A stretch of 64,000 nucleotides of DNA from Candidatus Amarolinea dominans (GCA_016719785.1 JADJYJ010000028.1:1-64000), one strand, 5' to 3'. Positions 9,442 to 19,500 are shown, counted from the first letter of the stretch. The notes: generated from the letters alone by a model not told the origin. Translations and numbers: made by a program.

Positions 9442-10032
9442 CTATCTCGATGGTTGCTCTTGACGCCTGACCAGATGGCGGCTGCCGCGCTGATCGAGCA
9501 GCACATTGCCGGTCATACGACACCAGGCCGCCAGGTCAACGGCGACGCTGGCATCCGTAGCGTGAATTTCCAGGGTTTGGCCCGCGTGCAGGCCAGCCAT
9601 GATCGCTGCGATGTCGTCCAGAGGGCCATCTGCGCAGCCCTTGCTGCCGGCATTGTAGAAGGCGTCGGCGCCCAGCAGTGAGCCAATCACCACGCCGGGC
9701 GCGGGCGCGGAGGCAATGATCGGCGCCGCCGCAGGGATGAACACTTGGGCTGCGACGGCAGGGGACGGCGCTGGCGCCTGTCCCTGCCCATACCAGACGA
9801 CCAGGCAAGTTTCGGTTCGACGAACGCCCACGGCGTTCGCAATGCCGGTCGTCACTCAGTTGCCGAGCGCCTGCAGATCAGGGCTTTCGATCAGGGCGAC
9901 CAGGTCATAGCGACCGGTCACGCCGTACACATGCCTGATGATCGAATCGTCCAGTTTGAGGTCTTGCAGTTCCTGCACCAACTCCTGTACACGCGTTGGC
10001 TCTGCCTCGATCAGGACAAGGGCTTGAATCAT
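9442..10032 (-). CDS. RAM (Lrp/AsnC-type) domain fused to TusA-like domain, interrupted by an in-frame TGA
   Basis: From ATG 10032 (GGAGA seven bases upstream) the frame reads a 58-residue RAM/AsnC ligand-binding domain (MIQALVLIEAEP, VYGVTGRYDLVALIES, DLQALGN), then TGA at 9858-9856. The very next codons in the same frame finish that domain (VRRTETCLVVW) and run, through an Ala/Pro linker, into a TusA-like domain (GCADGPLDDIAAI, GQTLEIHATD, DLAAWCRMTGN). The stop therefore splits one domain rather than separating two genes. A nonsense change or base error is likeliest; independent re-initiation at the GTG beside the stop would give an incomplete RAM domain. TusA's conserved Cys is present. 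It heads the DsrE/radical SAM gene string. Confidence 0.75.
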
Positions 10033-10120
10033 GTGGGTTCTCCGTTCGATGATTTTTTGGGAATAAAGGCTGAATTGGTCATGGGGTCGAAGGCTTCACC
10101 CGGAAGCCGCTGCCTCACCC

Positions 10121-11005
10121 TCAGGTGAAGGTCATCAGACCTGGCTGGCCGGTGCGGGCAATGGCATCGAGCTGATCCTGGATGCGCGTGACGGACGCGG
10201 CCAATGGGAAGAGATGACGGCTGATCAACATGTCCGCGTCGGTAGACAGGGGGTGCCAGAACACGCCATCGAGGCTGACTGTGACTTCGGGGAGGAGGTT
10301 GGTCATGCTCAACTCCAGGCCCTCTTTGGAATAGCCGCGCCGCGCCAGCGGGCGCACGAAATGATCGCTGTCCGGGATGCCCAGGCCGCGATGCAAATCA
10401 CAGATGTCGGCCAGGCGCGGGGAGTTGACCGGGGTTTCCGTGGTGCTGAGGCGCACCCGAAAGCCACGGCCTTGCAGCAGGCGAATGCCCTCCAGCGTCT
10501 TGTCCCAGGAGCCTTTGCCGCGATAGGCGTCATGATCGTCGGCCGTGGCGCCGTCCAGGCTGACCTGCACGCGCAGGTTGTCATGGGCGATGGCGCCCAA
10601 GCGCTCCAGCCGCGGGCCGCGCAAGATCATGCCATTGGTCAACACCGTGGTCTTAACCCGGGCCGTGCTGTAGGCCAGCATGTCATAGATGTCATTGAGG
10701 ATGAAAGGCTCGCCGCCGGTGAAGAAAACCTCGTTGAAGCCCAGGGCCACCGCTTCGTCAACCAGACGCTGGACATTGGCAAGGCCCAGCGCTCGCCGCG
10801 GCGCGTTGGGGCTGGACTTGGCCACGCAGTAGGAGCAGCGCAGATTGCAGTCGTAGTTGGTGTAGATCCACAGCTTCCACTGTATAGCCTGTATCGCCTG
10901 TATCGCCGGCGCCTCGCAGGCTGAGGCAGGCATGGGGACGGGCGCAGGCAAATCATGCGTGGGAGCGTGCAGCGTGGGGGCCGTTGCCAGGTCAACGTGC
11001 ATCAT
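10121..11005 (-). CDS. Radical SAM protein (second of the cluster)
   Basis: The 294-residue product has the cluster motif CNLRCSYC near residue 53, FFTGGEP, and strands TTVLTNGM and VQVSLDG of the radical SAM core. The C-terminal part keeps the general SPASM/twitch layout (GVFWHPLSTDADMLI) but has no Cys cluster, unlike its partner at 7928. A short Ala-Ile-Gln repeat (AIQAIQAIQ) precedes the core, from a small DNA triplication near 10880. Start: ATG-ATG after AAGGA. A GGCTTC-ACCCG-GAAGCC hairpin lies past its stop, in the 88-bp gap before RAM-TusA. It may act on the same target as the SPASM enzyme. Confidence 0.85.
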   Translation of the reverse strand: MMHVDLATAPTLHAPTHDLPAPVPMPASACEAPAIQAIQAIQWKLWIYTNYDCNLRCSYCVAKSSPNAPRRALGLANVQRLVDEAVALGFNEVFFTGGEPFILNDIYDMLAYSTARVKTTVLTNGMILRGPRLERLGAIAHDNLRVQVSLDGATADDHDAYRGKGSWDKTLEGIRLLQGRGFRVRLSTTETPVNSPRLADICDLHRGLGIPDSDHFVRPLARRGYSKEGLELSMTNLLPEVTVSLDGVFWHPLSTDADMLISRHLFPLAASVTRIQDQLDAIARTGQPGLMTFT

Positions 11006-11150
11006 CGGATTTCCTTGATCGAGATACCAGATTAGGCCATCAGGGGCAGGGGTGGGTTAGTGTACGACACCAGGCCCGACTGCTCTGTAAACTATCTTTC
11101 AATGGTCTCGCAGGCTTGCGATTCGTTACAGCCTGATTGCGTAGGAAAAA

Positions 11151-13494
11151 TCACGAGGTGAGTTTGCGCAGATTGGCCAGGCTGGTCAGCAGCTTCTTGA
11201 TGCCCTTGTTCTTGAACGCCACCGTCACTTCTTCGTCGTCGCCGCGCACCTGGCTGCTGATGACGGTGCCTTCGCCGAACAGGCCGTGGCTGACGCGATC
11301 ACCAATCTTGAACTGGGGCGCGCCTGCGGGCCGGGCGGCCGGGGCAGCACGCGGTGCGGAGGTGGGCGATGCAGGCGCGGCGCGCGACGGCGACCAGACC
11401 GTGCTGCTGGCCGGCCGCGCGCTGTCCTGCGCCAAACGCGCACGATCGCCACGCGCCTCCGTGGTCACGTGATCTTCGTCCCCGCGGCGGCCCCAGGTGG
11501 TGGTGGCGCGGGCGGCGCTGCGCGCGTCGGTGCGGGCGCGCAGGCTGCGGCCCTCCATCAACTTGGCGGGAATGTCCTGCAAGAAGCGGGAAGGGGAGCT
11601 GACATCATCGCTGCCCCAACGCGTGCGGCGGAAGGCGTGCGTGAGGTAGAGCCGTTCTTTGGCGCGCGTAATGCCGACGTAGGCCAGACGCCGCTCCTCT
11701 TCCATTTCTTCGGGATCTTCCAGGCTGCGCGCGTGCGGCAGCAAGCCATCTTCCATGCCGACCATGAAGACGATGGGAAACTCCAGGCCCTTGGCCGTGT
11801 GCAAGGTCAACAGGGTTGGCGCGTTGCTCTGCTCCGGCAGGTCATCAGCGTCGGCCACCAGCGCCACCTCTTCCAGGAACAGGGTCAGGTTATCGGGCGC
11901 GGCGATGTTGGCGTAACGCGCGGCCACGTTGCGCAGTTCGAGGACGTTATTCCAGCGATCGTCCCCTTCGCCTGTGCCATCGCGCATGTATTTTTCCAGG
12001 CCCGTGTCCTTGAGAACCGCTTCCAGCAGCTCGGCCACAGTGGCGCTGGCACGCAAGCGCAGCCAGCCGGCGTGTAATTCATAGAAATCGCGCAGCGCGC
12101 CGAGCGCCCGGCGGTCGAAGGGGTGAGTGGGCGGCGCGTCGGGCGCAGGCGTGGCCGTGGCCCCGGCGCCGGTCAGCGCCAGCGCCAGCGCTTCGAACGG
12201 GGTCTTGCCCAGTTCACGCGCCCACTGTTCGAGCGTACTCAGCGTCTTGCCGCCGATGCTGCGCGGGGGCACGTTGATGATGCGGCTGAGACTGACCCAA
12301 TCGAGCGGGTTATGGATGGCGCGTAGGAAAGCGAGCGCGTCCTTGACCTCTTTGCGTTCGTAGAAGCGCGTCGCGCCCACCAGTTTATAGGGCAGGCTGC
12401 GGCGAATGAACGCCTCTTCCAGCGCGCGCGACTGCGCATTGGTGCGATACATGACCGCCGCATCGCCCGGCCGCCGGCCCTGCAACACCAGGCTGGCAAT
12501 CGTATCCACGACGAACGCGGCCTCTTCGTTTTCGTCATAGGCCTCGAAGATTTGCACCTTGGCGCCATAGCCCTGATCGGTGACCATGTCCACCGGCTTG
12601 CGGTGCGGATTGGAGGCAATGACGGCGTTGGCCGTGTCCAGGATGGTCTGCGTCGAGCGGTAGTTGCGGTTGAGGTTGACCACGGTCGCGTCAGGGTAAT
12701 CATCACGAAGCGCAGGAGATTGCGGAAATCGGCGCCCCGAAAACGATAGATGGATTGATCGGGGTCGCCGACGACGAAAATGTTGCGCCGCGGCCCCACC
12801 AGGAGGCGTGTCAGCTCATACTGCGCGCCGTTGGTATCCTGGAACTCATCCACCAGGACATACTGATAGCGCGCCTGGTATTTGCGCCGCACCTCGTCGT
12901 TGGCGCGCAGCAGAAGCACCGGAACCATCAGCAGATCGTCGAAATCCATCGCGTTCTGCATCAGCAGCAGTTGCTGGTAGCGCACGTAAATGCGGCTGAT
13001 CACTTCCTCGCGATAGGTGGCCGGGGTATAGGCATCAGGGCCGATCAGTTCATTTTTGCGCGCGAGATCGTGTTGAGAACGCCCCAGGGTGAGTAGAGCT
13101 TCTCATCCAGGTTCATCTCCTTGAGCACCTGGCGCACCAGGGCCAACTGATCGGCGCTGTCGTAGATGACAAAATTCGAGGAGTAGGTGAGATGCTCCGC
13201 CTCGCGCCGCAGCAAGGATGCGCACAGGGAGTGAAAGGTGCCGATGGGCAGGCCCCGCAGGTCGGCGCCCAGCAGACGCTCGGTGCGCTCGCGCATCTCG
13301 CGCGCCGCCTTGTTGGTGAAGGTCACCGCCATGATCTGCCAGGCCGCGGCCAGGCGTTCCTGCACAAGATGCGCAATGCGGTGCGTCAACACCCGCGTCT
13401 TGCCCGATCCTGGCCCAGCCAACACCAGCACGGGACCGGCGGTGGCGGTCACGGCCGTGCGTTGCTCAGGGTTCAATCCAGTCAAAATATCCAT
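11151..13494 (-). CDS. pcrA: UvrD/PcrA superfamily 1 DNA helicase (two frameshifts)
   Basis: Three consecutive frames together encode one ~780-residue helicase. The first has LNPEQRTAV, Walker A GPGSGKT, and TFTNKAAREM; the second has MDFDDLL, Walker B VLVDEFQDT and GDPDQSIYRFRGADF; the third has NLNRNYRST, TLHTAKGLEF, RRLAYVGITRAKE and the C-terminal PcrA module (FKIGDRVSHGLFGEGTV). Junction one is a T5 run at 13053-13057, where one more base restores RAKNELIG; junction two is near 12706, where one more C restores RFRDDYPDATVVNLNRNY. PcrA is a core repair and replication helicase, so two one-base losses at such sites look more like sequence error than real inactivation. Confidence 0.9.
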
Positions 13495-13525
13495 CGTTTG
13501 TCCAAGTCATGAAAGTGGTTGGTGC

Positions 13526-14185
13526 TCACGGGGCCGCGTTGGTGGATTGACAGCAGACGCCGCGCCAACCCTGACAGGCTGTCGCTGCGGAGCCTGGTAC
13601 CGCCACGCCCAGCGCGGTTAAAATCTCCACCACATGGCCCAACGGAAAGCCCATCACCCCGCTGTAGCAACCGTCCAGTCGCGCCACCGGGGCAAAGGTG
13701 GGGTGCTGAATGGCGTAGGCGCCGGCTTTATCCTGGGGATCACCGCTGGCGATATACGCCGCCAGTTCATCATCCGTGTAGTTGCGCATCCATACCGTGC
13801 TCGTGCTGACCAGGGTCAGCTCACGGCCCTGCGCCGGGGCCAGGCCGGTCACCGCGGTGATGACCAGGTGATCGGTGTGGCGCAGGCTGCGCAACATGCG
13901 TGTGGCGTCCGCGGCATCCAGCGGCTTGCCCAGCAGTTCACCGTGGCGCGTCACGACCGTATCGGACGCCAGGATCAGGGCGCCCGGGCGGCGGCCGGCC
14001 AACGCCCGCGCCTTGGCCCGGCTGAGGCGGCGCGCCAGCGCCTCAGGCTCTTCGCCCGCACAGGCTTCTTCGTTGACATCCGCGGCTAACGCCTCGAAGA
14101 TCACACCCAGCCGCGCCAGCAGCTCACGGCGGCGCGGTGACGAGGAGGCCAGGACGAGGATTGGATGGGCGGCTTGGCTGGTCAT
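13526..14185 (-). CDS. maf: Maf-family nucleoside triphosphate pyrophosphatase
   Basis: The 219-residue protein carries the Maf signature at its N-terminus (LVLASSSPRRRELL), followed by LILASDTVV, GKPLDAADA, and DPQDKAGAYAIQ with the conserved GxY region and MGFPL near the end. Maf proteins hydrolyse non-canonical or modified nucleotides to monophosphates (dTTP/UTP-type or m7GTP-type). The last ~25 residues are less conserved. It lies 31 bp upstream of pcrA on the same strand, so the two may be co-transcribed as a genome-maintenance pair. Confidence 0.92.
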   Translation of the reverse strand: MTSQAAHPILVLASSSPRRRELLARLGVIFEALAADVNEEACAGEEPEALARRLSRAKARALAGRRPGALILASDTVVTRHGELLGKPLDAADATRMLRSLRHTDHLVITAVTGLAPAQGRELTLVSTSTVWMRNYTDDELAAYIASGDPQDKAGAYAIQHPTFAPVARLDGCYSGVMGFPLGHVVEILTALGVAVPGSAATACQGWRGVCCQSTNAAP

Positions 14186-14282
14186 GAGTCGTGATTGTAG
14201 CAGGCGCAGCGTCAGCCGTCAAACAGGCCCCCAGGTTGTTCAGTTGCTTCTCGCCTGTCAGACTGCCCTCGTCGCGGTCAGT

Positions 14283-14311
14283 TTGCATTGTCAAGGTATC
14301 TGTGGTAGAAT
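14283..14311 (+). promoter_or_regulatory. Probable sigma-70-type promoter of nrdR
   Basis: TTGCAT (14283-14288), a 17-bp spacer and TAGAAT (14306-14311). The predicted start of transcription near 14318 lies immediately before the NrdR-box pair. Confidence 0.55.
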
Positions 14312-14327
14312 TTAGCCCGCAAGGATA

Positions 14328-14374
14328 CCACTACATATTGTGGTTGAGTTAAGTAGTCACACTATATGTAGTGT
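14328..14374 (+). promoter_or_regulatory. Pair of NrdR boxes upstream of nrdR
   Basis: Box 1 is CCACTACATATTGTGG (14328-14343) and box 2 ACACTATATGTAGTGT (14359-14374). Both match the known NrdR operator pattern (acaCwAtATaTwGtgt), and box 2 is nearly perfect. The boxes start 31 bp apart, three helical turns, the spacing typical of functional NrdR pairs. They sit just downstream of the predicted promoter and 127 bp before nrdR, implying autoregulation. The ribonucleotide reductase gene at 16509 has no such box directly before it. I see nothing else in 14186-14500. Confidence 0.85.
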
Positions 14375-14500
14375 TGATCTGATCAATGGATCAATTCGTT
14401 CGTGCCTGCCCCCCGGCCTCGATGGTATACCTCGATTCAGGCGCATGGGTTGTCGGCAACCACTTGTGGCGTCACGGCTGGTGTTGAAACGTAGGTGATT

Positions 14501-14959
14501 ATGTTTTGTCCGCATTGCAAGAGCGCCGATCATCGCGTGGTAGATACGCGGGGCGCCGGTGATGGTATCCGGCGGCGGCGCGAGTGTCATCAGTGCGGGG
14601 GGCGTTTCACCACCTATGAGCAGGTGGCAGCCAGTTTGATGGTGGTCAAGAGCGACGGACGGCGCGAGCCGTATGACCGGCAGAAGCTGTTGGGCGGTAT
14701 TCGCATCGCCTGCGCCAAACGCCCGATTGCCATGGCTGACATGGAGCGTCTGGTTGGGCGGGTGGAGGAGCGGTTGTACAACCTGGGACGCACCGAAGTG
14801 GTCAGCAACACCATCGGTGAAGCTGTCCTGCAGGAGTTGAAAGAGCTCGACCTGGTGGCTTACATTCGTTTTGCCACGGTTTACCTGCAGTTTCAGGACC
14901 TGTACGCGGTGCGCAACGAGATTGACAAGCTGTTGCCGTCCGGTAGCCTACCACGGTAG
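14501..14959 (+). CDS. nrdR: Transcriptional repressor NrdR
   Basis: A 152-residue protein with an N-terminal zinc ribbon (CPHC and CHQC around residues 3-34), the RRRRECHQCGGRFTTYE signature, and an ATP-cone domain (VVKSDGRREPYDRQKLLGGI through FATVYLQF). NrdR senses ATP/dATP and represses ribonucleotide reductase genes. The start ATG at 14501 follows AGGTG. A perfect GCCTACC-AC-GGTAGGC inverted repeat overlaps its stop codon. A class II ribonucleotide reductase lies three genes downstream, in agreement with the assigned role. Confidence 0.97.
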   Translation: MFCPHCKSADHRVVDTRGAGDGIRRRRECHQCGGRFTTYEQVAASLMVVKSDGRREPYDRQKLLGGIRIACAKRPIAMADMERLVGRVEERLYNLGRTEVVSNTIGEAVLQELKELDLVAYIRFATVYLQFQDLYAVRNEIDKLLPSGSLPR

Positions 14960-14990
14960 GCGCCCAGCGCACAGTAGAGCTATCCAGACG

Positions 14991-15863
14991 ATGAGCGAGA
15001 TTCGATTTGCGCTGAGCAGCGGCGACCGTTTCAACAGCGTCGCCTTCGACCGCCTGGTCGGCAGCTTGGTGCATCGGGCGCCAGAACCGGAGCACTCGCT
15101 GATCATTGACCTGGGCAGCGCCCGTTTTTTCGATCCCTACGGCATGGTCTGCCTGGTCATGCTTGCCCGTTCGTTGCAACGCCACCAACACCAGGTGGCG
15201 TTCGTCCTGCCTAATGACAGCGACGCGCTGCAGTTCGGTCATAGCATGGGGTTCTACGATCAGTTGGCATTGTACAGCAGCCTGCGTAATACCGGCCGCA
15301 CCCGGTCAGCGGCGCCGGTGCGGAGGCACGGATTGGAACTGACCCCCATTTTGGCCGGCACCGATATTTCCACCGTCGTCGGGCATTTTCTGGCGCTGGC
15401 GCGGGCCGAGCTGGGCTTTGGTGTGGGTGACCTGGTGGACAGCGCCAAGATGGTGTCTGAGTTGAGCAGCAACGTGCGAGATCACAGCCAGGACCAGGGG
15501 CTGGCCGCGGCCCATTTGTACCGGGACCGCCGCGGCAGTCGTTATATCAGCATCGGTGTGGCCGATCTGGGCATCGGCATCCGGCAGAGCCTGAGCCAGA
15601 GGCACCCCGAAGCCGGTCAGTGGACGCATGAGCAGGCCGTCGCCCAAGCACTGGCCGGACTCTCCAGCCGATCGGTCGGCGGCGGTCTCGGCCTATCCAG
15701 TACACGTGAGTTGGTGCGGCGCTACCAGGGCCACCTCGCCCTGCGTTCGGGTGACGCCAAGCTGCAACTGAGCGCCGACAGACAGCCGCAGGCGCTGCGT
15801 GTGGCGTTGTTTGGCGGCACCCAAGTTGGCATTTCGTTCAGCCAGATGGCTGATAAAGGTTGA
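14991..15863 (+). CDS. STAS-like domain fused to GHKL-type ATPase domain
   Basis: The first ~110 of 290 residues resemble a STAS/anti-sigma-antagonist fold (SLIIDLGSARFFDPYGMVCLV). The second half is a GHKL/histidine-kinase-like ATPase: N-box-like ELSSNVRDHSQ, G1 box IGVADLGIGI, and a glycine lid SVGGGLGLSSTRELV. There is no phosphoacceptor domain, so it is more like an anti-sigma or partner-switching ATPase than a sensor kinase. Start ATG 14991 is 31 bp after nrdR. The next gene, with its own STAS-like domain, follows after 2 bp, so the two products probably interact. Function not known. Confidence 0.75.
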   Translation: MSEIRFALSSGDRFNSVAFDRLVGSLVHRAPEPEHSLIIDLGSARFFDPYGMVCLVMLARSLQRHQHQVAFVLPNDSDALQFGHSMGFYDQLALYSSLRNTGRTRSAAPVRRHGLELTPILAGTDISTVVGHFLALARAELGFGVGDLVDSAKMVSELSSNVRDHSQDQGLAAAHLYRDRRGSRYISIGVADLGIGIRQSLSQRHPEAGQWTHEQAVAQALAGLSSRSVGGGLGLSSTRELVRRYQGHLALRSGDAKLQLSADRQPQALRVALFGGTQVGISFSQMADKG

Positions 15864-15865
15864 AC

Positions 15866-16405
15866 ATGGCGCTATATGAAAAAGTGATCGTCCTGGACAG
15901 CGCAGTCCTTGGGGGACGTGATCGCAGCATGGCCGAGCGCCTTCTGGACGAGATATTCAAACTACCGCGGCGCAGCCTGCTGGTGCTGGAGTGCGCCAAG
16001 ACGATGTTCATGGATTTCTCGTGGGCGGATGAAGTGGTGGTCGCGATCGTCGAAGCGGCGCAGGATAGCAACATCACCGAGCGCTTCGTCGTGCTGCGAA
16101 CGGCATCGCCCTCGGTGGCCGAGAGTGTGGATGTGGCGCTCAATCGCCGAGGGCTGGCCTGCGTCCATGTGACCGGGCGCGGTGATCTGCAGATTTTGGG
16201 CGCGCTCAGCCCGGTGCTGCGGGAGACCTTCGTGCAGGCGCTGGCGTTGAAGCAGATCAGCGCGCAAGACCTGCCGGGCGACCTGTCGCCGAGTACGAAG
16301 AGTAATCGGCTGCGCGACCTGGAGAGCAAGGGCCTGGTCTACCGGGTGGGTATTGAAAATGTAGACGGCGGTGGCCGCCGCTTCTTGTACGAAGTGGTAC
16401 GCTAA
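15866..16405 (+). CDS. STAS-like domain fused to C-terminal winged-helix domain
   Basis: This 179-residue protein begins with a STAS-like domain (LLVLECAKTMFMDFSWADEVV resembles DUF4325-type folds) and ends with a winged-helix-like DNA-binding region (LPGDLSPSTKSNRLRDLESKG, then a beta hairpin with GGGRRFLYEVV). Start ATG 15866 lies 2 bp after the preceding stop with AAAGG upstream. The pair looks like a compact partner-switching switch in which the ATPase/STAS protein controls a STAS-tethered DNA-binding protein; that is inference. It is followed by a terminator-like hairpin separating it from nrdJ. Confidence 0.7.
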   Translation: MALYEKVIVLDSAVLGGRDRSMAERLLDEIFKLPRRSLLVLECAKTMFMDFSWADEVVVAIVEAAQDSNITERFVVLRTASPSVAESVDVALNRRGLACVHVTGRGDLQILGALSPVLRETFVQALALKQISAQDLPGDLSPSTKSNRLRDLESKGLVYRVGIENVDGGGRRFLYEVVR

Positions 16406-16416
16406 GGATACGCGGG

Positions 16417-16448
16417 GCCAGATGAAGGGTCATCTGGCTATTATTTTC
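16417..16448 (+). terminator. Probable rho-independent terminator after the STAS genes
   Basis: GCCAGATG-AAGGGT-CATCTGGC is a perfect 8-bp stem with a 6-base loop, followed by the T-rich TATTATTTTCT. It lies 11 bp after the stop codon and 60 bp before nrdJ, suggesting that nrdJ has its own promoter. Confidence 0.65.
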
Positions 16449-16508
16449 TATAGCGAATTTGGCATAGTTCACAAAAAACGAGTACCCCATGTCGAAGGAG
16501 AGCAAGCG

Positions 16509-19500
16509 ATGGCGACTCACATGACGAGTCTCACTGAAACCGGTCCGGAACCAGGGATGCAGGCTGTGCCCGCGAGCGAGGCAATCAGCAGCCCGCTCGC
16601 GACCCATGGGCATAACGGCAACGGCAACTCGCAGAACCACAACGGTAACCATGCGCACGTGGCGACGGCCGCGGCGCTGATTCGGGCTAACAGCAGCCGC
16701 CCCAGCATCGTGATCCCCAACATGATCATCAAGCGCGATGGGCGTGTGGTGATGTTTGACATCGGTCGCATCGAAAGCGCTCTCACGCGCTGCTTTCAGA
16801 GCCTGAACCGTTTGCCCAGCGTGCCGGTGGAGGAACTGGCCCAACAGGTCGTCAACATCATTGCCGCGAAGCACCCGGCGCCGACCGTCGAGGTGGTGCA
16901 GGACATCGTCGAGACGGTGTTACAGGCCGCGGGTGAGTATGAGGCAGCCAAACACTACATCCTCTACCGCGCCGAACATGCCAAATTGCGCGGCGCGCGC
17001 CCCATTCCCGAAGACGTGCGCGCGGCGTTCGCGGAGTCCGATCCCTATTTCCCGACCCAGTTGCAAAAGTTCCAGTTCTACGACAAGTATTCCCGGTTCA
17101 ACTACGATCTGGGCCGGCGTGAAACCTGGATCGAGACGGTGGATCGGGCAGTCGCCTACCTTGTGGAGCTGTCACAGCAGCGCCTGGCGGCCGAGACCTA
17201 TGAGCGCCTGCGCCGCAGCATGTTGAGCATGAGCACGATGCCTTCCATGCGCCTGCTGGCGATGGCCGGCCCCGCGGCACGGCGCAACAATATCACCATC
17301 TACAACTGCTCATATCAGCCGGTAGAGAGCATTGACTCCTTCGTCGAGGCGCTCATCATCTCTATGAGTGGCTGCGGCGTCGGCTATTCAGTCGAGCATC
17401 GCTATGTCGAAAACTTCCCGCGCATCCGCAGGCAGACAGGCGCCACCGCCCTGCCCTACGTGGTTGAAGATTCGGCCGAAGGCTGGGCGGATGCGCTGCG
17501 CACCGGCCTGGCCACCTGGTTCGAGGGCGGCGATCTCCGCTTCGATCTGTCGCAATTGCGGCCGGCCGGCGCACCGCTGCGCACCAAAGGCGGGCGCGCG
17601 TCCGGCCCGGAACCGCTGCGCCGCATGTTGGAGTTTACACGCGGACGCATCCTGTCACGCCAGGGCAACTTTCTGCGGCCGCTCGATGGGCACGACATCA
17701 TGTGCGCGGTGGGCGGCGCGGCCGTCAGCGGCGGCATGCGGCGCACCGCGATGATCTCGATCTTCGATTTGGATGACGAGGAGATGCGCCAGAGCAAGAA
17801 CGGCGACTTCGAACGCACCAACAGCCAGCGCTGGAACGCCAACAACTCGGCGGTGTGGCCGGATCGGCAACTGACACAGCTCGAAATCGCACGTTTCATG
17901 CTCGATATGATCGAGTCAGGCCGCGGCGAGCCAGGCATCTTCAGCCGCCGCGCGGCCAACACCCTGCGCCCAGAACGACGCGCCGCCAGCGATTTTGGAA
18001 CCAATCCATGCGTCACCGGGGAGACGTGGGTTGCTGTGGCCGATGGACGTGGTCGAGCTCAAATTCGCGAGCTGGCGGCCGAGGGCAAAGATGTAGACGT
18101 TTACACCGTCAAGGATGACAAGCTGGTCATTCGCACCATGCGCAACCCGCGCAAGACGGGAAACCAAACACCGATCTACCGCGTAACCTTTGCCGATGGC
18201 AGCTATGTGCGCGTAACGCTCAATCACCGTTTTGTGATGCTGGATGGCTCCGAAAAAACCGCGGCCGAATTGAAGCCAAATGATGCGCTGAAGGCAATGA
18301 CAGCTTTCTCCTATCAGAAAAAAGGTCTCCCCAAAGTGGTCAAATGCGACTACGATGCGCCAGATAGCTATCGGATGATCCAGTTCGGAACCCATCGCAA
18401 GTCAGAGCATCGCCAGATTTATGCGCATCACACCGGCGTGGAATTGAACGGCATCGAGTACCAGCTACATCACCGCGATTTCGACGGACGAAACAATCAC
18501 ATCTCGAACCTGCAATTGATGACGATAGCGGAACATGCGGCCGAGCATCGGGCACGGATGCTAGGTCAGGACAACCCTGCCGTACGCTTGATGAATGATA
18601 CCTGGCGTAAAAATCTAAGCGATGCCTGCGCCGGCGCGGTCAATGGCAACGCCAAAGAGATTTCCAATGAACAACTGCAAACAGAATTGATCGCTCTCAC
18701 CCGCAAGGTTGGCCGTGCGCTCTTGCGCAGCGAGTACACCGCTTATGCGCAGGCCAACAACTGGCCGCGTATGTGGCAAGCCTATCGCCGCGATTATTTT
18801 GGCGACGACATCCGGCCGACAATGCAACGCCTCGCTCACGAGCTTGGTTTGCCGGTCATGGAAGCATGGGAAGTGGAAGCGCGTCGTTTCACCGATCTGC
18901 CGCTCCGCCAGGTCAATGGGCATACAGAAGTGCAGAAGACCTGCGAAATTTGTGGTGCATCCTTTTGGGTGCGTTTCTCGCAACGCGAGCGAGCGGTTTG
19001 CAGTCAATCGTGCAGTCAGAAACTGCATTTCCGGCTGCATGGCACTGAAGAACGTCGTATGCAGTTGAAGAATGCCCATGAGCAGCGTAAAGAAGACATA
19101 CGCCAGCGGCAAGGTTAGAGTCTATAACGATCTGATATCCGAGCTCAACCGTCACCCATCGAAAAAGGAATGGCAGACGCGGTGTCGTCAAACGGAAATC
19201 TCACCCGAAGTAAGTCGGGAAAGCAGTCCTTTTCGTTCATGGACAGAGCTGGAAATGGCAGCGGGAGCGACCAATCATCGAGTGATGTCGGTGACGCCAG
19301 ACGACTTCGATGATGTGTACACCGGTACCGTGGACGAAACACACACGTTTTTCAGCATCGGTAGTGAGCGCCTCGATTCGCGGGGGCGAACCGAAATGGC
19401 TTATGTGCTATCATGGCAGTGTGGAGAGATTAACTTGCGTCCGTGGGAATTCTGCAATTTGACGGCCGCGGTGGCGAGGGCAGAGGATACGCCGGAGACG

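Noticed and set aside
9853..9860. Selenocysteine UGA in the RAM-TusA gene
   Set aside because: The position is not a catalytic Cys in the RAM domain, I see no adjacent SECIS-like hairpin and no sel genes in the window.
16371..16508. Longer N-terminus for the ribonucleotide reductase
   Set aside because: It would overlap the previous gene and the terminator hairpin; ATG 16509 has a good GGAG site.
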